Assembly: GCA_019925095.2 (NCBI GenBank)
Contig: CM034401.1
Coordinates: 9,273,838-9,337,837, forward strand
Reading direction: 5' to 3'
DNA: 64,000 nt
Source of the DNA: Dendrolimus kikuchii
Taxonomy: Eukaryota; Arthropoda; Insecta; Lepidoptera; Lasiocampidae
Part shown: positions 1 through 11,245 of the stretch, piece by piece
How the letters are laid out: each line of letters begins with the position of its first letter
How positions within the stretch are numbered: position 1 is the first letter of the stretch
Translations under genes and position numbers: made by a program
Notes under the pieces: model-generated
What the model saw: only the letters and a program-made list of their open reading frames with translations
What the model was told of the DNA's origin: nothing
Database searches by the model: none

Positions 1-2285
1 GTAATATAATAAGTATATATGTGACTAAATAATTAAGATAACACGTGTTACGATCCCCATGTTATTAATATCAAGATTAAATAAATGGTAATTAAAAACC
101 AAAACATAAATAAAATTCTTTAACAATATCTAATACAATGTGTTCTAATATAATAGTTTAATACAAAATGTCCAGCGGGGTGTGAAACCGAAACTTCGTA
201 GCATCTACATGCACATACAATAAGGGTAGTAGGGTAAAAAAACCGTCGCACAAAGCCAATTACATTAAAACATTCGGCTCGGGACAAAGGGCGAGAGAAC
301 AATGGTGCCTGGAAGGAACCCGCGATATGTCTTTCAATGCTTTTAACTTTCCACTGATGACGGCACGCCGAGGGAAAAATGGTGACGTCCCGCGACAAAT
401 GCCCGTGAAATAGGGTTGTACATCATCACGATGTCGACTTATTAATATTTAAATAATTCTATTTTGGACTGTAACATCCAAGACAATATCGTAAATGCAA
501 AAGTAATTCTGTCATTTACGCTTTCACAAAAAACCAACCTCAATGTTGCAGAAGTTTTGTATACAAGGACAATTTTTCTACTGGACCTTCAGGGCCGAAT
601 CCTAAAGTATACAAAATAGCGAAAAACACACAAAGGAGACCCGAGGCCGATTTTGACGAAAAATAAAGTGGCATCAACAGATTTTTGTAAAAAAATTCTT
701 ACTAGCTGCACTATGATTTGGTGTTACAATACAGTATGTATATTTTTTTTTAAATCAGCGGATTCCATCCCTGACCAAGATAATTGAATTTTCAAAATCA
801 TAATGATACCAGTTTAGTTGCCGTCACCTTTGAGTTTTTTCATATAGTTTAATATTTGCCCTTGAAAGGCCAGATGAAAAATTGAGGCTGTATAGTTATA
901 TAGTCTTAATATCCAGAAATAACACAGGATATTTATTATACTGGACAATCGGATAGTTTTCACAGGACAGAGACCGTGCACGTATATGAAGATTTTTATG
1001 TTTACATAAATTAACATAGTTTTAATGTTCTGATCTAAAGAAAAATTGTATAATAAACTATAGTGATAGTTGGAGTGATAAACAAAACGTAATTTATCTA
1101 CTTATTTTTTTTGTTGCAAACACAAAAAAGTTTACTGTGCATATAAACGTAGTAATAATTATAATTATAATCAGCGGACATTTAAGATTTTTGTTTGGAA
1201 ATGTGATATAGGTAGTTATATCAAATCAATAAAATTATACTAACGATTGATATGTAAAAGAACAAATACAATAATGAAGTCAGTAGAAACTAGCCCCTCA
1301 TAGACATTAAGAAAGCTTTCTAAATTAGCAATGGCAAGCATGCCATTCAAAACCCAACACTAATACATGTTCACATTCATACTCTTTAGTAAAAAAATAC
1401 AACCAAATTAGTTTGTATGTAATTATTATAACAAATTGTAACCTAGTTTAAGTTATTAAAAGTATGGCTTGAGAATCTTTAGTTCAGTATAAAAACCCAA
1501 CACTTACAATTGTTGTATTTTTAATAAAATATACAGAGACGTCACTACAGTTTTATAAACATAACGTCAGCACCTGGTTCTGAATAGAAATTTCTTTGTA
1601 GAGCGCATTTGATAGTATTCCAGAAAATATGGTGTTTTTTTTTTGGAATCTACTCCTTAAGAATAAATTTTGATATAAGGCCACCGGTATGGAAATTTGA
1701 TGAGTAGTGAGATAATACAAACATGAACTCAAAAAAAACGTTACGTTTTTTGTTATAGGAGTTTCAGACTTTAATGCAATGAAATACGATCTAAGATAAC
1801 AAGATAAGACGTTTTGAAATTAAAAGATCTAGTAACTACCCTTAATATTATAAATTTTCGAACTGTAATACAATGAAATAAGATCTAAAATAATATTCAT
1901 CAGGACATATTGAAAGATGATCGTACTTAAGGAGTAAACTTCAGTCGTGCGTCGGAGCTGACATACGTATATTTTTGTAGTTTTTATCTTGGTCGACTCT
2001 ACAATTATATCGATATGACACAACCGCGAGCTGCACTATCAAAGAAGTGAGACGTAACCGATGGGGTATCACGGGTTGGTTGCACCGCAAACTCATTTTA
2101 TAAATCGTCTGTCCGCTCGCACGGAACCACGCGTTAACCTACCCTTCTTGCTTAATGCGCTTTCTCTATAAATGAGCTATGTTAAATATTTCAAGCCATT
2201 ATTTACAAAACAAAAATGTTAGTATAGACAAACCAAAAAAATAAAAATAAACATTTAATACTTATATATACATTACATAGATTGA
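1..2285. other. AT-rich DNA, no gene recognised
   Basis: No coding frame, splice-flanked exon or familiar repeat was recognised in this stretch. Two small things are visible. An 11-bp inverted pair (CTTAAGGAGTA type) lies at 1651-1661 and 1926-1936, and a short motif ATGAAATA.GATCTAA occurs near 1779 and 1871. Both could be remains of an old foldback transposon. The short frames here have low-complexity, AT-driven composition and look like chance. Confidence 0.5.
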
Positions 2286-2425
2286 TATTGTAGATAGATA
2301 ACACTTTATTAGTCACCATAATAAATAATTACAAAAAATGCATATTTTAATTTTTTTTTGCAAAACAACAGGCGGCCTTATCGCTAAAAGCAACCTCTTC
2401 CAGGCAACCTAGCTTAAAAGAAGTT
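2286..2425 (-). mobile_element. LINE 3' tail with GATA-type end (copy 1)
   Basis: Read on the minus strand, the segment runs through AAGCGATAAGGCCGCC, an AT-rich spacer and AATAAAGTGTTATCTATC, a polyadenylation-like end followed by a short tetranucleotide tail. The same arrangement recurs at 42525-42672 and 51455-51580 (minus strand) and, more diverged, at 18845-18985 (plus strand). Shared ends with short tandem tails fit 5'-truncated non-LTR retrotransposon 3' UTRs. The clade cannot be named from the tail alone. Confidence 0.6.
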
Positions 2426-2617
2426 CTTAAATAATATGGATATTACATATCTAATTAGATTCATATATTCCTAATCGCTAATATGCTTTTTTAGGTTATT
2501 TAGTTATGTTGTATATAATCAAAATTTATTAGCATCTAAACATGAATTGTAAGTTTAGAGTCATCCGATTTTAGTTTATCTTTTATATAAATTATGAAAT
2601 TGTAAATATGTATGTAG

Positions 2618-3025
2618 TCTTTTTTTACATTTTTTGTGTTGGTTCGGGATTCACGTAAAAACAATATCAATCAATAGCAAATTTCCGGACTTGAAATCTG
2701 CGGTACTTTATATTTTGGGAATCCCACGGGAAATCCACATGGGAACGGATTAAAGAGCACCAGTTGAAAAAAAAAAGCGGATTCCGATGCAATATTTTCA
2801 CATATCACTAGAAAATTCTCTGTCATCAAATCTGTAGTACTTTATACTTTGGGAACCTCGCGAGATATTTCCCGGGAGCGTTTTGTTGTGGTACGGGTGC
2901 ATAAAAATGATAAGCTCATTTTGCCGACACAGTTTTTACTTAAACGATAAGTGCGGTACTTTGTGTTCCGGGAATCCCGCGGGAATTTCAAATCAAGCGT
3001 GGACGAAGTTGCGGGCATAACCTAG
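2618..3025 (+). mobile_element. Non-autonomous Helitron (family H1), 5' end lost
   Basis: The copy carries the H1 landmarks in order: GTTCGGGATTCACGTAAAAAC, repeated CGGTACTTT..GGGAATCCC modules, CCGACACAGTTTTTACT, then GTGGACGAAGTTGCGGGC and a terminal CTAG (3022-3025) followed by T. The hairpin shortly before CTAG and the A/T insertion site are the known Helitron 3' signature. The TC-type 5' terminus seen in other copies (21328, 54911) is missing, so this copy is truncated or decayed at its left end. Confidence 0.75.
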
Positions 3026-4230
3026 TTCACTAATAAATACGTTATCGACATGGCAACACACATGAAATTTCACTGACACATACTAGTTATAATATTAGAG
3101 CAGATTCTTTACAAAGGGGCATATAAAAATAGGTTCGATGTCCCTTTTCGCTTAATAGACAGTATCAAGTCAGAGATCTTAAGTAAATCAAATCGCCCCA
3201 TGAATAGTGAATGAACCCCGAGGCTTTTCACGGTATTTTCTACAGATAGCTATCACAATGGCCCGGGATCAAGAGAAACTTATCTCGGAGCTCGCAAAAA
3301 TGTTTCTTAATGCTTATTTAAGTTTAGCCATTTGATAATATCGTTTCACTGGACTACGAGTTAATAAAAGATAGGATAATATTACGTTTGTAATATCATG
3401 TTTAATTACTTAGTGCTTAGTAATTTATGTATAGTAACTAGTCAGTACAAAATAATTCAAAATTTTATATTTAAAATAAATAAATCAAATTTAAAACTCA
3501 TTTTAAAAAATAAAAACGTACTAACTTTTTTTTAATGTTTAAGCGAAATTAATATTTTTTCTTTAATTCATCTGTATTTCGGCAATCGCATTATTGATTT
3601 TAAAGTCATAATAGTCGAGACTGTATTAGCATGACAATGTTTTTTATAAGTAAGGTAGCATAAAAGAATAAGGCCACCTAGTGTTTTTCTAAAATATTAG
3701 ACCTAATATATTTTGTCTCTTATTTTACGTATAACATACATATATATCAAATGTGAAATGTATTAATTTACATCACCTGTTTTACATATACTCTTATTCT
3801 TTTTTTTCTATTTTAACATTAGATTTTATTTTAATAATAGACAGTGATTGTCCATTACACCGAGCTTCCACAAAAATATATTAACGCATAGACAATCTCC
3901 ACGTCTAAACAGAAACAATCTCTTGCTATAAAACACCAAGACAAATTATTCATCATAAAAAATATATTTTACAATGCGAACGCATTAACATTTTTATGGT
4001 TCCTAAACACACAATAAATTCAACCGCAGTTATAAAAAACCCCCTAATGTACAAAGTGTGGTATGCGTAGCTACAAATCTGTTAGAGGCAAAATGAAACC
4101 CTTTTTAGTGTGGTGAAACGGAGCGTCTGTATACTTTAAGGAACAACAATAACCCTCTTCATATGTATGTATGAGGACGCGCAATACACTTTAAAAGTGA
4201 ACCAAAGCATAGCTTTACAAGGATCAGAAG
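3026..4230. other. Intergenic DNA, nothing recognised
   Basis: No coding frame with protein-like composition and no repeat shared with the rest of the window was noticed. The GC content rises slightly around 3120-3300, with no further structure seen. Confidence 0.45.
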
Positions 4231-4231
4231 T

Positions 4232-4905
4232 GACATTTTATTGCAAAGGTGGCAAACAGGCAGACGGCCCAACTAACTGATGTAAAATGGTTACCGTCGC
4301 TTATAGACATTTGCAACAGCAAAAGTGAAGCCAACACGTGGGCAAATTTAGGATGAGATAGTAGTGAATGCGATAAGAGAGGATGGAATAACAGAGGCTG
4401 GAATAGGAGAGATCAAAGTTAAACCGGATCCACCCGCACATAAAAGCCGGAGAGGAGGGCGCCTCCTTGCATCTCGTGGTGAGACCCGAGGTTATCGGAG
4501 AGGCCCAGCTCTCCGGCTAACAAATGGTAGGGCCTGCCCGTAAAGGGCCGGCCGTCGTCCATCCGAGCTAGAAGTGAATGCGCAAGCGAGCCCACAGCCC
4601 GGACAAGGGATGCTCGAGGATCGTACAGGGGTTTTAGTGGGTAACCCTAACTGCGACTTGGCAATAGCATTTTATACGTGAGTTACTAGTGTCACCCCGA
4701 ATTGGCGAATCCCACACACGGGCCGCGATCTATCCCCCTCGGGTAGCCTATAGACCTCAATCGGATATCCCCTATATCAAAAAAAAAAGAAAAAAGAGAG
4801 ATCAAATTAGATACTTATATTAGAGGGGGATAGGAAATAGAATAGAAGGATGAATGAGAAGATAGGATACAGGGAGGGAGACGTGGGCCATTATTTTTAT
4901 TTGGT
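4232..4905 (-). mobile_element. Retroposon family A copy, split by a LINE insertion
   Basis: The left part (4232-4417) carries the family A signature on the plus strand: TTTTATTGC, CAGACGGCCCAAC and GGTTACCGTCGC.TATAGACA. Because family A ends in GCAATAAAAA in its sense direction, as at 19050-19300, this copy lies on the minus strand. The purine-rich remainder resumes at 4807-4905 and matches the order seen in the 16617 copy. The two halves are interrupted by 4418-4795. Confidence 0.65.
4418..4795 (+). mobile_element. 5'-truncated LINE 3' UTR nested in family A
   Basis: This 378-bp GC-richer insert ends in a poly-A run (about 4778-4795). It is flanked by an 11-bp direct repeat, GAGAGATCAAA, at 4407-4417 and 4796-4806. 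Target-site duplication plus 3' poly-A is the hallmark of LINE-type target-primed reverse transcription. No coding frame is left, so the insert is 3' UTR only. Its GC-rich style resembles 41245-41870 and 3' UTRs of R1-like elements, but that assignment is a guess. Confidence 0.8.
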
Positions 4906-6386
4906 TTACAAAACTGGAGGTTCGAACAATAAATATAGGTAGATAAGAGATATGTTTTGACATGGTAATTTCAAATTTGTACGATTTTTTATGTAAAAAC
5001 AGCTGAGTATTTTTAAAATGTTTTCTCTCTTACGATACAAAATTCAAAAGGTACAAATGTTATAAAATAAAACCTAACTCTGATACTAATTAATACTATC
5101 AATCAACAAGTCATTATCATATAAAATGTATGATAATACATTTTTGGGTCGATTATCAGCAATCAAGAACTCGTGACCTAGCATCTTTTATCTTAAGCGT
5201 CTCTACTGCAAATGTTTCAAAAATTAAATACTCAAAATTATGCATAGTTATTATAAAATCTCATTAAATAAATTCTTAATTAATGTTTAAACTATATTTA
5301 TTACGCGATTGGACTTGTTATATACATGACGTCATAATTAGTAGATCTACGTTCTTTCGGCATTGTGTAAGATGATAAAAAATATCTCAGTGGGTTTCGT
5401 TGTCAACTGCCTTATTGTTTATTTTGGAGAGCAATAAAATTGTTTCTGTACCTTGTTACATAATTTGCATACAGTGTTGTCAGCAGATGCCTCGTGGAGT
5501 TTATTAAGTCTACAGCAACCCTCGCTACGTTTAAGAGCCACGCTATTTTCATGTTTCGAGAGTACAAATGGAGATACATTTAAATTTTACGCTAACATTT
5601 CAATACAGTCTAACAGGCAATGTGTTTAGTGTGGGTTAAATTTTGTGTGAAACCCTGTTGATTATATTTACAGTACAAAATATTTAACAAAAGTAACATT
5701 TCAACCCATTCGTAATACAAAACTTTCAGTTTAAAATGAATCCATTATTTAGTATTAATTTCAAACATTTATTAAATTAAAAAAAACTATAAAAACAAAT
5801 TAACAACTATAATTCCTAAAACGAATTCTTAACAGCGCAAAATAAAGCCTAGAAATAAAACTGGTCGTACTTATTTTTTGACAGATTACCCATAATATAC
5901 AACATTACATAGGCATTGTGAACCAGAAATGAACAAGGGATAATTCGTATAGCTTACCCAAAATCCCAAAATAATTTTAACTGTTAGATAGCAACGTGTT
6001 AATGTTTTGAAACTATTAAGAGATTTGGGGCTTATTTAAATTTATTTTTATATTTTATCAACACATGATTATTCAAAAAATGAATTTATGAAGCCTGTAT
6101 ACATTGTTCGAAAGTGGTAGACGTCTATAGGCCACGATAAAACACTTTGCATTAGGGTCAAACACAAAAAAGTTTTACATGTCTACAGGAGAAGACTACA
6201 AATGTTGGAACAATATATTTATGTTTTGATTTGCAAACATGGATTGCTATATGAAAAGTTGATTAATTTTTACATGTTTCTATAATTAATAAGTTTATTT
6301 TTGTGATTGGAATATTGTTCAACGTCTACCAAACTGATGTATTCAGTATCCAAACAGTCTACAGTAGGAAACATTTTGGTTAAAAC
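4906..6386. other. AT-rich intergenic DNA, nothing recognised
   Basis: No gene, exon or shared repeat was seen. The stretch is strongly AT-biased, with the usual short chance frames. Confidence 0.5.
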
Positions 6387-6727
6387 ATACATACATATAT
6401 ACATACATAACTTCACGCCAGTTCCCTTGCGGGGTAGGTACGAACAACAGAGCGCCATTCAGGCTTATTCTTACACACCTCACTTGCTTCTTTGACATTC
6501 ATAACTCTTGCCATGCACGCTCGTCTGTTCTTAAGGCTCCTGACATCACCTTCTGCTAGTACACGATCAATTTGATTATTGAAGGTGTGTCGTGGCCTTC
6601 CACGACTTCTGCATCCGTCTACTTTTGCATGTATATCTGTTTAGTCATTCTTTCATCATGCATTCTTTCCACACGCCCGAACCACCGGAGCATTCCTTTC
6701 CTTACCTTCACCCCGACACTCCCTTAT
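6387..6727 (-). mobile_element. RTE-like LINE, 5'-truncated, (ATGT)n tail (copy 1)
   Basis: On the minus strand the element covers the last ~100 codons of a pol frame and ends in a (TATG)n tail (plus-strand 6387-6409). A 7-bp repeat TTAAAAC at 6380-6386 and 6728-6734 may be its target-site duplication. Short tandem tails in place of poly-A are typical of RTE-type LINEs. Other copies or stubs are at 24550-24890, 42735-42947 and 47326-47432. Confidence 0.75.
6412..6720 (-). pseudogene. LINE pol C-terminus remnant (RTE-like), one frameshift
   Basis: The minus-strand translation reads a basic C-terminal segment with MLRWFGRVERMHDERMTKQIY, a one-base frame break after YMQK, then GRPRHTF, QIDRVLAEGDVRS, NRRACMARVMNV, SEVCKNKPEW and AYPARELA-like residues, ending in TGA at 6412-6414. 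The order WFG.VERM / GRPR / NRRACM / W.S.V..YP is familiar from the end of lepidopteran RTE-like reverse transcriptases. It is not a host gene. The catalytic RT domain is absent because of 5' truncation. Confidence 0.8.
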
Positions 6728-6734
6728 TTAAAAC

Positions 6735-7530
6735 GAGAGCCATAAAAATCATGTATTTCTTAAAATACAAAAGACTGTCAAATCTAAAATACCCACAACA
6801 ACAAACAACAAAAAATACGTGAGCCAATAATGTACATATGGAATTTATATAACTAACACTTTATCTTCCGATTTTGTGTATGACCCATTACGTGGTCTGT
6901 CTTCTTATTTGTCAGCTTCGCAATAATAATATAATTAAATGCTTAAATCAGACCTCTACAGAAAAAAATTATTCGCTATCATCAAATTCACGATCAATCA
7001 GAAAACGATAAATAATTAAACAAAGTAATTTTTACTATATTTTTATAAATTTTTTATGTTCCTTTCAAGCAAAAGCAATGGAGCCTCTCCAACTAATTCT
7101 AATACTAGATTTATTCAAATTGGTTCATCAAATTGAACCCGCGACGGTGTCACGCACAGTCGCACACACTCTTGTAGTTGGTAAGCCGCCTTTGTAACTT
7201 AGAGAGCCTTTTTCGAAGGTCTATTGCCGGATCGTGCAGGATTCGCTTTGAGATTGTAGGGCTTGCATGTAATAGACTCGATTGTACCACAAATATACTT
7301 ATTTGTTTGCCGCTGATCGATTCCGAACCAAGGGGAGTTAGCTGCATTGAATTTAATATGAAATTTTGTACGTGTTTAGACAACATGGATGTACAAACGA
7401 GTCGCAATTTATAAAAATCTGATGTATTTTTAGTATGTAAGCTTCACAACTTTTAACTAAGAGGTTTTATAAATATGGGGTATATTCGAAACCCTGCCTT
7501 ACACATTTCTGCTCGCGTAAACCTCTAAGG
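6735..7530. other. Unique DNA, no gene recognised
   Basis: Open frames on both strands at 7150-7414 overlap each other and show no recognisable motif. The segment 7140-7330 is less AT-rich than its surroundings and could be regulatory sequence or an old repeat. Nothing decides between these. Confidence 0.4.
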
Positions 7531-7751
7531 CCAAGCGCACACTATGATCATCAATACTGGACTCAGCTGTTTGAATGACGAGTTCAGTATGTATAGTCTT
7601 ACAGGCATACGCGAACAAAACAAAAAACAGGTGTAAGGCCGAGCTAAATAAATGTATAATTCATATACTTATACTTATTACAATAGCCCTTTAATAGTAT
7701 TTAAAAGTTTAAATAAGCTTAAATATCACGTCGTTATTCAATACTAGTGTT

Positions 7752-7866
7752 TCATTTGGGATAATGTTATAGTTATTGACCATTTCACGCAGGTGTAGCG
7801 ATGGGTTTAATACGTTATTTGCAGTGTGTATTGTTATTAACTGCATACACTAATGCAACTATGCGT
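7752..7866 (+). mobile_element. Foldback family F, half copy
   Basis: The segment begins CATTTGGGATAATGTTATAG and contains TTATTGACCATTTCACG, GGTGTAGCGATGGGTTTAA and TACGTTATTTGC. The same order is found in one arm of the complete foldback element at 46913-47152 and in a shorter piece at 9791-9852. Only one arm is present here, so this is a partial or decayed MITE-like element. Confidence 0.6.
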
Positions 7867-8029
7867 TAACGACGTTTTTAGTGCTATCAATAAGAAGCCC
7901 GGGCATTGCAAGAAACTAAGAATTACATAGAAAATACTTTATATAAAATGGATTATTTATAAAACGATGACTGCTTTTAAAGATTTTGGAGTAATCTAAT
8001 ATTTAATGTTATATCAAGTTTGATAAGTT

Positions 8030-8285
8030 AGGACGTGAAAGCAGGCGCGTCTGTGTCAATTACATCAAGCCAGCGCTCAACGTGAGCAACTTGTCCCCGA
8101 GATTGTATTTTAGATAATGGCTCGGTAATCACCCTGGTGATTTATCACTGTGCTATCTGAACCTTCACTGTCCATTAAGCAATGCGAGAGTGCAACCCTT
8201 TTTGTTGCCTACAACAATCACCTACGGGGAAACCCGCTTGGTTGACGATAGACAGCGTATTGTTCATTCCTAACCTCTTATTCAT
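8030..8285. other. GC-richer unique island, possible regulatory DNA
   Basis: This block is clearly less AT-rich than its neighbours, has no shared repeat and no coding frame. Its short motif-dense texture (CAATTACATC, GGTAATCACC, TTTATCACTG) resembles conserved non-coding DNA near developmental genes. That is an impression only; no conservation can be tested here. Confidence 0.25.
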
Positions 8286-8333
8286 AATAGTTATGTAAAG
8301 TTTATCGGCTCGTTAAAGTGAAGTTAAAAAATA

Positions 8334-8371
8334 TTTTATTTATTTTATTTTATTTTATTTTATTTTATTTG
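8334..8371. repeat. (TTTTA)n microsatellite
   Basis: About seven near-perfect copies of the pentanucleotide TTTTA follow one another directly. Confidence 0.95.
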
Positions 8372-8614
8372 GGAGGTTAACAGCTGTGATCTTACAAACT
8401 AAAGTTTACAAACTAGCGTTACAGAGATAGTTAAAGAACAGCTAATTATAAACCTCCACAGATGACAGGGAAATAAAAATAAAGTATAAAATATAATAAT
8501 TTTAGAAATAAAGAACAATAATAAGAACATTTTGTGACGGGGAAACTAGCTATTATTAATTATAAATAATATTCTTTTGATAATGGTATTTATTAATGAT
8601 GCGATTATGAAAAA

Positions 8615-8679
8615 TATGTTTTTGAAGTGGAACTTCTTTAGTACCGTCATGATTTGAAACTCGATGAAACGAAAAAGCG
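8615..8679. repeat. Dispersed repeat with TGAAGTGGAACTTCTTTA core
   Basis: The core TTTTGAAGTGGAACTTCTTTA followed by CGTCATG recurs as TTTTGAAGTGAAAACTTCTTTA followed by a CGTCACG block at 48792-48960. The two copies share order but are diverged. It is a dispersed repeat of unknown type. Confidence 0.5.
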
Positions 8680-8725
8680 ACACTAAATAGAAATAAACAC
8701 ATAAATGTTTATTTCTATTTAGTGT
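8680..8725. repeat. Perfect hairpin, 20-bp arms, 6-base loop
   Basis: Bases 8680-8699 are exactly complementary to 8706-8725, with the loop CATAAA between. The arms are AT-rich (ACACTAAATAG...). Perfection implies recent origin or maintenance. No direct repeat flanking it was recognised. Confidence 0.95.
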
Positions 8726-9330
8726 ATTTACATAGCTTAGTCCTATATATGTATGTGTTAAGAGAATGAGATACGAGTTTTACATTACGCAGCAGAGATT
8801 AGAGAGTCAATAAGACCCGTGATTAAATAAAAGTCCAATTTTGGACCAAAATAAAACTGATAGTAATATTTCTAGACTAAACAGTGAAAAATTTGAAGTG
8901 ATATTTAATAAATTTATTTTGAATTATAATATATTGCCGGATGTAGGCTAAAATATTTATATTATTAATAAAAGTTACAGAAGAATCAAAGAAGAAGAAA
9001 ATCTTTTCACATGCTCATATTTATATTTCGGCAAAGACAACAAGTCGTTGTGTACACGTTACTATAGCTACGTAACTAAAAAGGTATGTTTTTTTTCGTG
9101 ATATTGTTATATGTAATGGGTGTTCGATGATGAAGTTAGGGGCATAACAATTGACATGCATTAGCGGTGCTTCCGCTGGCGTTTGGGCCGTTGCCTCTAC
9201 CTCGTTACTGGCCGGAAATTCAATCGACTTTTAGAGCCCATCTCACTGTGAAAACTGTCACTGTTCAACAAATGAAATGTTTTGTTTTAACTATTTACTG
9301 TTTAGAATTATTTTATTTTATTCTCATAAA
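8726..9330. other. AT-rich DNA, nothing recognised
   Basis: No gene or shared repeat was noticed before the Helitron end at 9331. The 101-codon frame starting at 9167 runs into that Helitron and shows no protein motif. Confidence 0.45.
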
Positions 9331-9758
9331 TAGCATTTGCCCGGGACTTTGTCCACGTTGCACAGGTAACAAAGATTACAGTTATTTTGCTCAATATAAA
9401 ATCCAAGTTTCTTTTCAGCGGGGTAATTGGGTTTTTAGTATGAAAATACATGAATGCCGGACATTCCCGTAAAAACTCGGGATAAAAATGTTACTAAAGG
9501 CATACACAACTATAATTCTTTTACTAAAGATTTTATGGATCGGTGAAAATTTCGCATCGAAATCAATTTTTTTCGACCTGGTGTCACTTTACCTCCCCCA
9601 AGAAAATTCCTGTAGGATTCTCAAGATATAAAGTACCGTAGATTTAAATCCGGTAATTTACTATCGATCAGCGAAAACCGCATCAAAATAGGCCGAGAAG
9701 TTTTTACTTGAATCCCGAACAAAGAGACAAACACAAAAAATGTAAGAAAAAAAAGTCC
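9331..9758 (-). mobile_element. Helitron 3' half (long H1/H2 form)
   Basis: On the minus strand the sequence ends with GTGGACAAAGTCCCGGGCAA and a decayed CTAG (CTA retained, last base position 9330/9331). Its body matches the right-hand part of the 1.17-kb Helitron at 28690-29858 in order: TATGCCTTTAGTAACAT, TACGGGAATGTCCGG, TTTCATACTAAAAA and CTGTAATCTTTGTTACCTG. The far end runs into the H1 5' part (GTTCGGGATTC). The TC terminus is not preserved. Confidence 0.7.
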
Positions 9759-9790
9759 ACAATTTCATAATATTTTACACAATATCCCTG

Positions 9791-9852
9791 CTCGCTCTGG
9801 GATAATGTTAGTGTTACTGACTGTGTCATGTAGATGTAGCTAAGGGTTTAAT
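9791..9852 (+). mobile_element. Foldback family F fragment, cut by a hAT-like end
   Basis: The fragment matches the start of the 7752 copy (GGGATAATGTTAGTGTTACTGAC, ATGTAGATGTAGC, GGGTTTAATG). At 9853 it is interrupted by CAGGGGTGCTCAAA, which looks like the terminal inverted repeat of hAT transposons. No matching right end or 8-bp duplication was found downstream, so the second insertion is only suspected. Confidence 0.45.
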
Positions 9853-10115
9853 GCAGGGGTGCTCAAATTTGAACTGCTGGCTACCTCACTACTACCTCAA
9901 TATTGTTAGACTCCGATCGATTGACTCTGAGATGCTACAAGTACATATATGTGATGCAGGATTGCCATTTAGGTGGGTAAGGTGTATCGTAGCGCAGATA
10001 TATAGAGCAAGTGACAAGTACCGCGCGTTACTTTGACAAAACAGCCTTTCGCCGCTATCAGCGGGCTATTACGATTACAGAAAGTGATGAGGGGGCTATA
10101 TTTTGACCTAATGAG

Positions 10116-10155
10116 ATACATAACTATTGTTGCCTGGTCAACAATAGTTATGTAT
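10116..10155. repeat. Perfect hairpin, 17-bp arms, 6-base loop
   Basis: Bases 10116-10132 pair exactly with 10139-10155 around the loop CCTGGT. The arms read ATACATAACTATTGTTG. No gene context or terminal duplication explains it. Confidence 0.95.
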
Positions 10156-10549
10156 GACTATGAGTAGAATACAATACAAATAAGTTAAGTTTTCTTGCAT
10201 TGTATTCGACTATATGTAATTATACCTAGATATAAGTTTTTAAAAGTATCCTTAAAGTTTAAATTATTCCCATTTGAATAATTAGCTAAATGCTATGACT
10301 TGATATCTTAACGTTTTTAGAAAAACTGACGTTCCACTAAGTTATGCAATTTTTCTTAAATAACAATTACGCCGCTCTCCATTACGATTTGCGAGATCTT
10401 TACTCCATCTCTTTCACAAACTAATACCAACAACATAACATAACCAATCTCTAGCAAAATTCTAAACAAACTATTAAATTCGTCTGTAAAACCATTTCAG
10501 TCGGATGAAAACCTTAAATGCCCTGGTAAAACAGCTCTTATACGCGCTG

Positions 10550-10785
10550 CAACGTCGTTTACAAGTACTCGAGACGTGACGGAAGCGGCGTGAAGAGCGA
10601 GCCGTCATGATCGCGCTCCTGATCAATACATCTCGGAAAGCTCAAATATTTGCACACGGAGAACATTAGTGCCGACAGAGCGTGCAATATCACCAATGTG
10701 CTCAATTCATTCGTATTTTTCAAGACTTCTTTTTCGTCATTTGTATGTACCATCGCGCTGTGACATATAAACATAACGAAAATTA
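10550..10785. other. GC-richer unique island
   Basis: This unique block contains several CpGs (GAGACGTGACGGAAGCGGCG, GAGCGAGCCGTCATGATCGCG). A 71-codon minus-strand frame spans it, without recognised motifs or flanking splice signals. It could be regulatory DNA or a remnant. Nothing more can be said. Confidence 0.25.
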
Positions 10786-10884
10786 TGTCTTAAATGTATA
10801 TTTGTTTGTAATTATAATATTATGTGTATTATATATTTTAATTAATTTATAAAATACCATGTCTTTATAAACTAATACAATAAA

Positions 10885-11078
10885 AGAAAACTTAGTTATA
10901 CTGTATTCTACCCGTAGTCCCCCAAGACTATAAGTAGAATACTGAGCATAGATCACCGTCTTCTATGGGCAAGGTGAAGGAGAAGACAGAAGGCTGGCTA
11001 CGTTTCCTCGCTGGATCGCCATAGTGATCCGTTGTCCGAGGTAGGCACCAGCTATCTAATCACCTGAAGAGTCAGTGA
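10885..11078. repeat. Dispersed repeat family R8 (copy 1)
   Basis: Shared order with 60085-60250: GACTATA..TAGAATACTGAGC, TAGATCA, CAGAAGGC.GGCT, CTCGCTGGATCGCCATAGTGATCCGTT and ATCACCTG. The copies are diverged and lack coding frames. It is a dispersed element of unknown class. Confidence 0.6.
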
Positions 11079-11119
11079 GTAGTTTTAATTTTTATTACAA
11101 GTAATATTATATTTCTTAA

Positions 11120-11245
11120 CTAGGATATGCCTGTGACGTCGTCGACACAAAGTACCACAGCATATAAAAACAATGTGAGCTATCGTTTTAGTGAAAACTG
11201 TATCGGAATAAGCTAAATTTTATGAACCAGAAAATGTTAAAGATT
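11120..11245 (-). mobile_element. H1 Helitron 3'-end fragment
   Basis: On the minus strand the piece reads CCGATACAGTTTTCACTAAAA, CGATAGCTCACATTG, GTGGTACTTTGTG and a degenerate hairpin, ending in CTAG at 11120-11123 next to A on the plus strand. It matches the last ~120 bases of complete H1 copies. The rest is missing. Confidence 0.65.

Noticed and set aside
9853..10100. Complete hAT element starting CAGGGGTGCTCAAA
   Set aside because: No complementary right end and no 8-bp duplication could be found.
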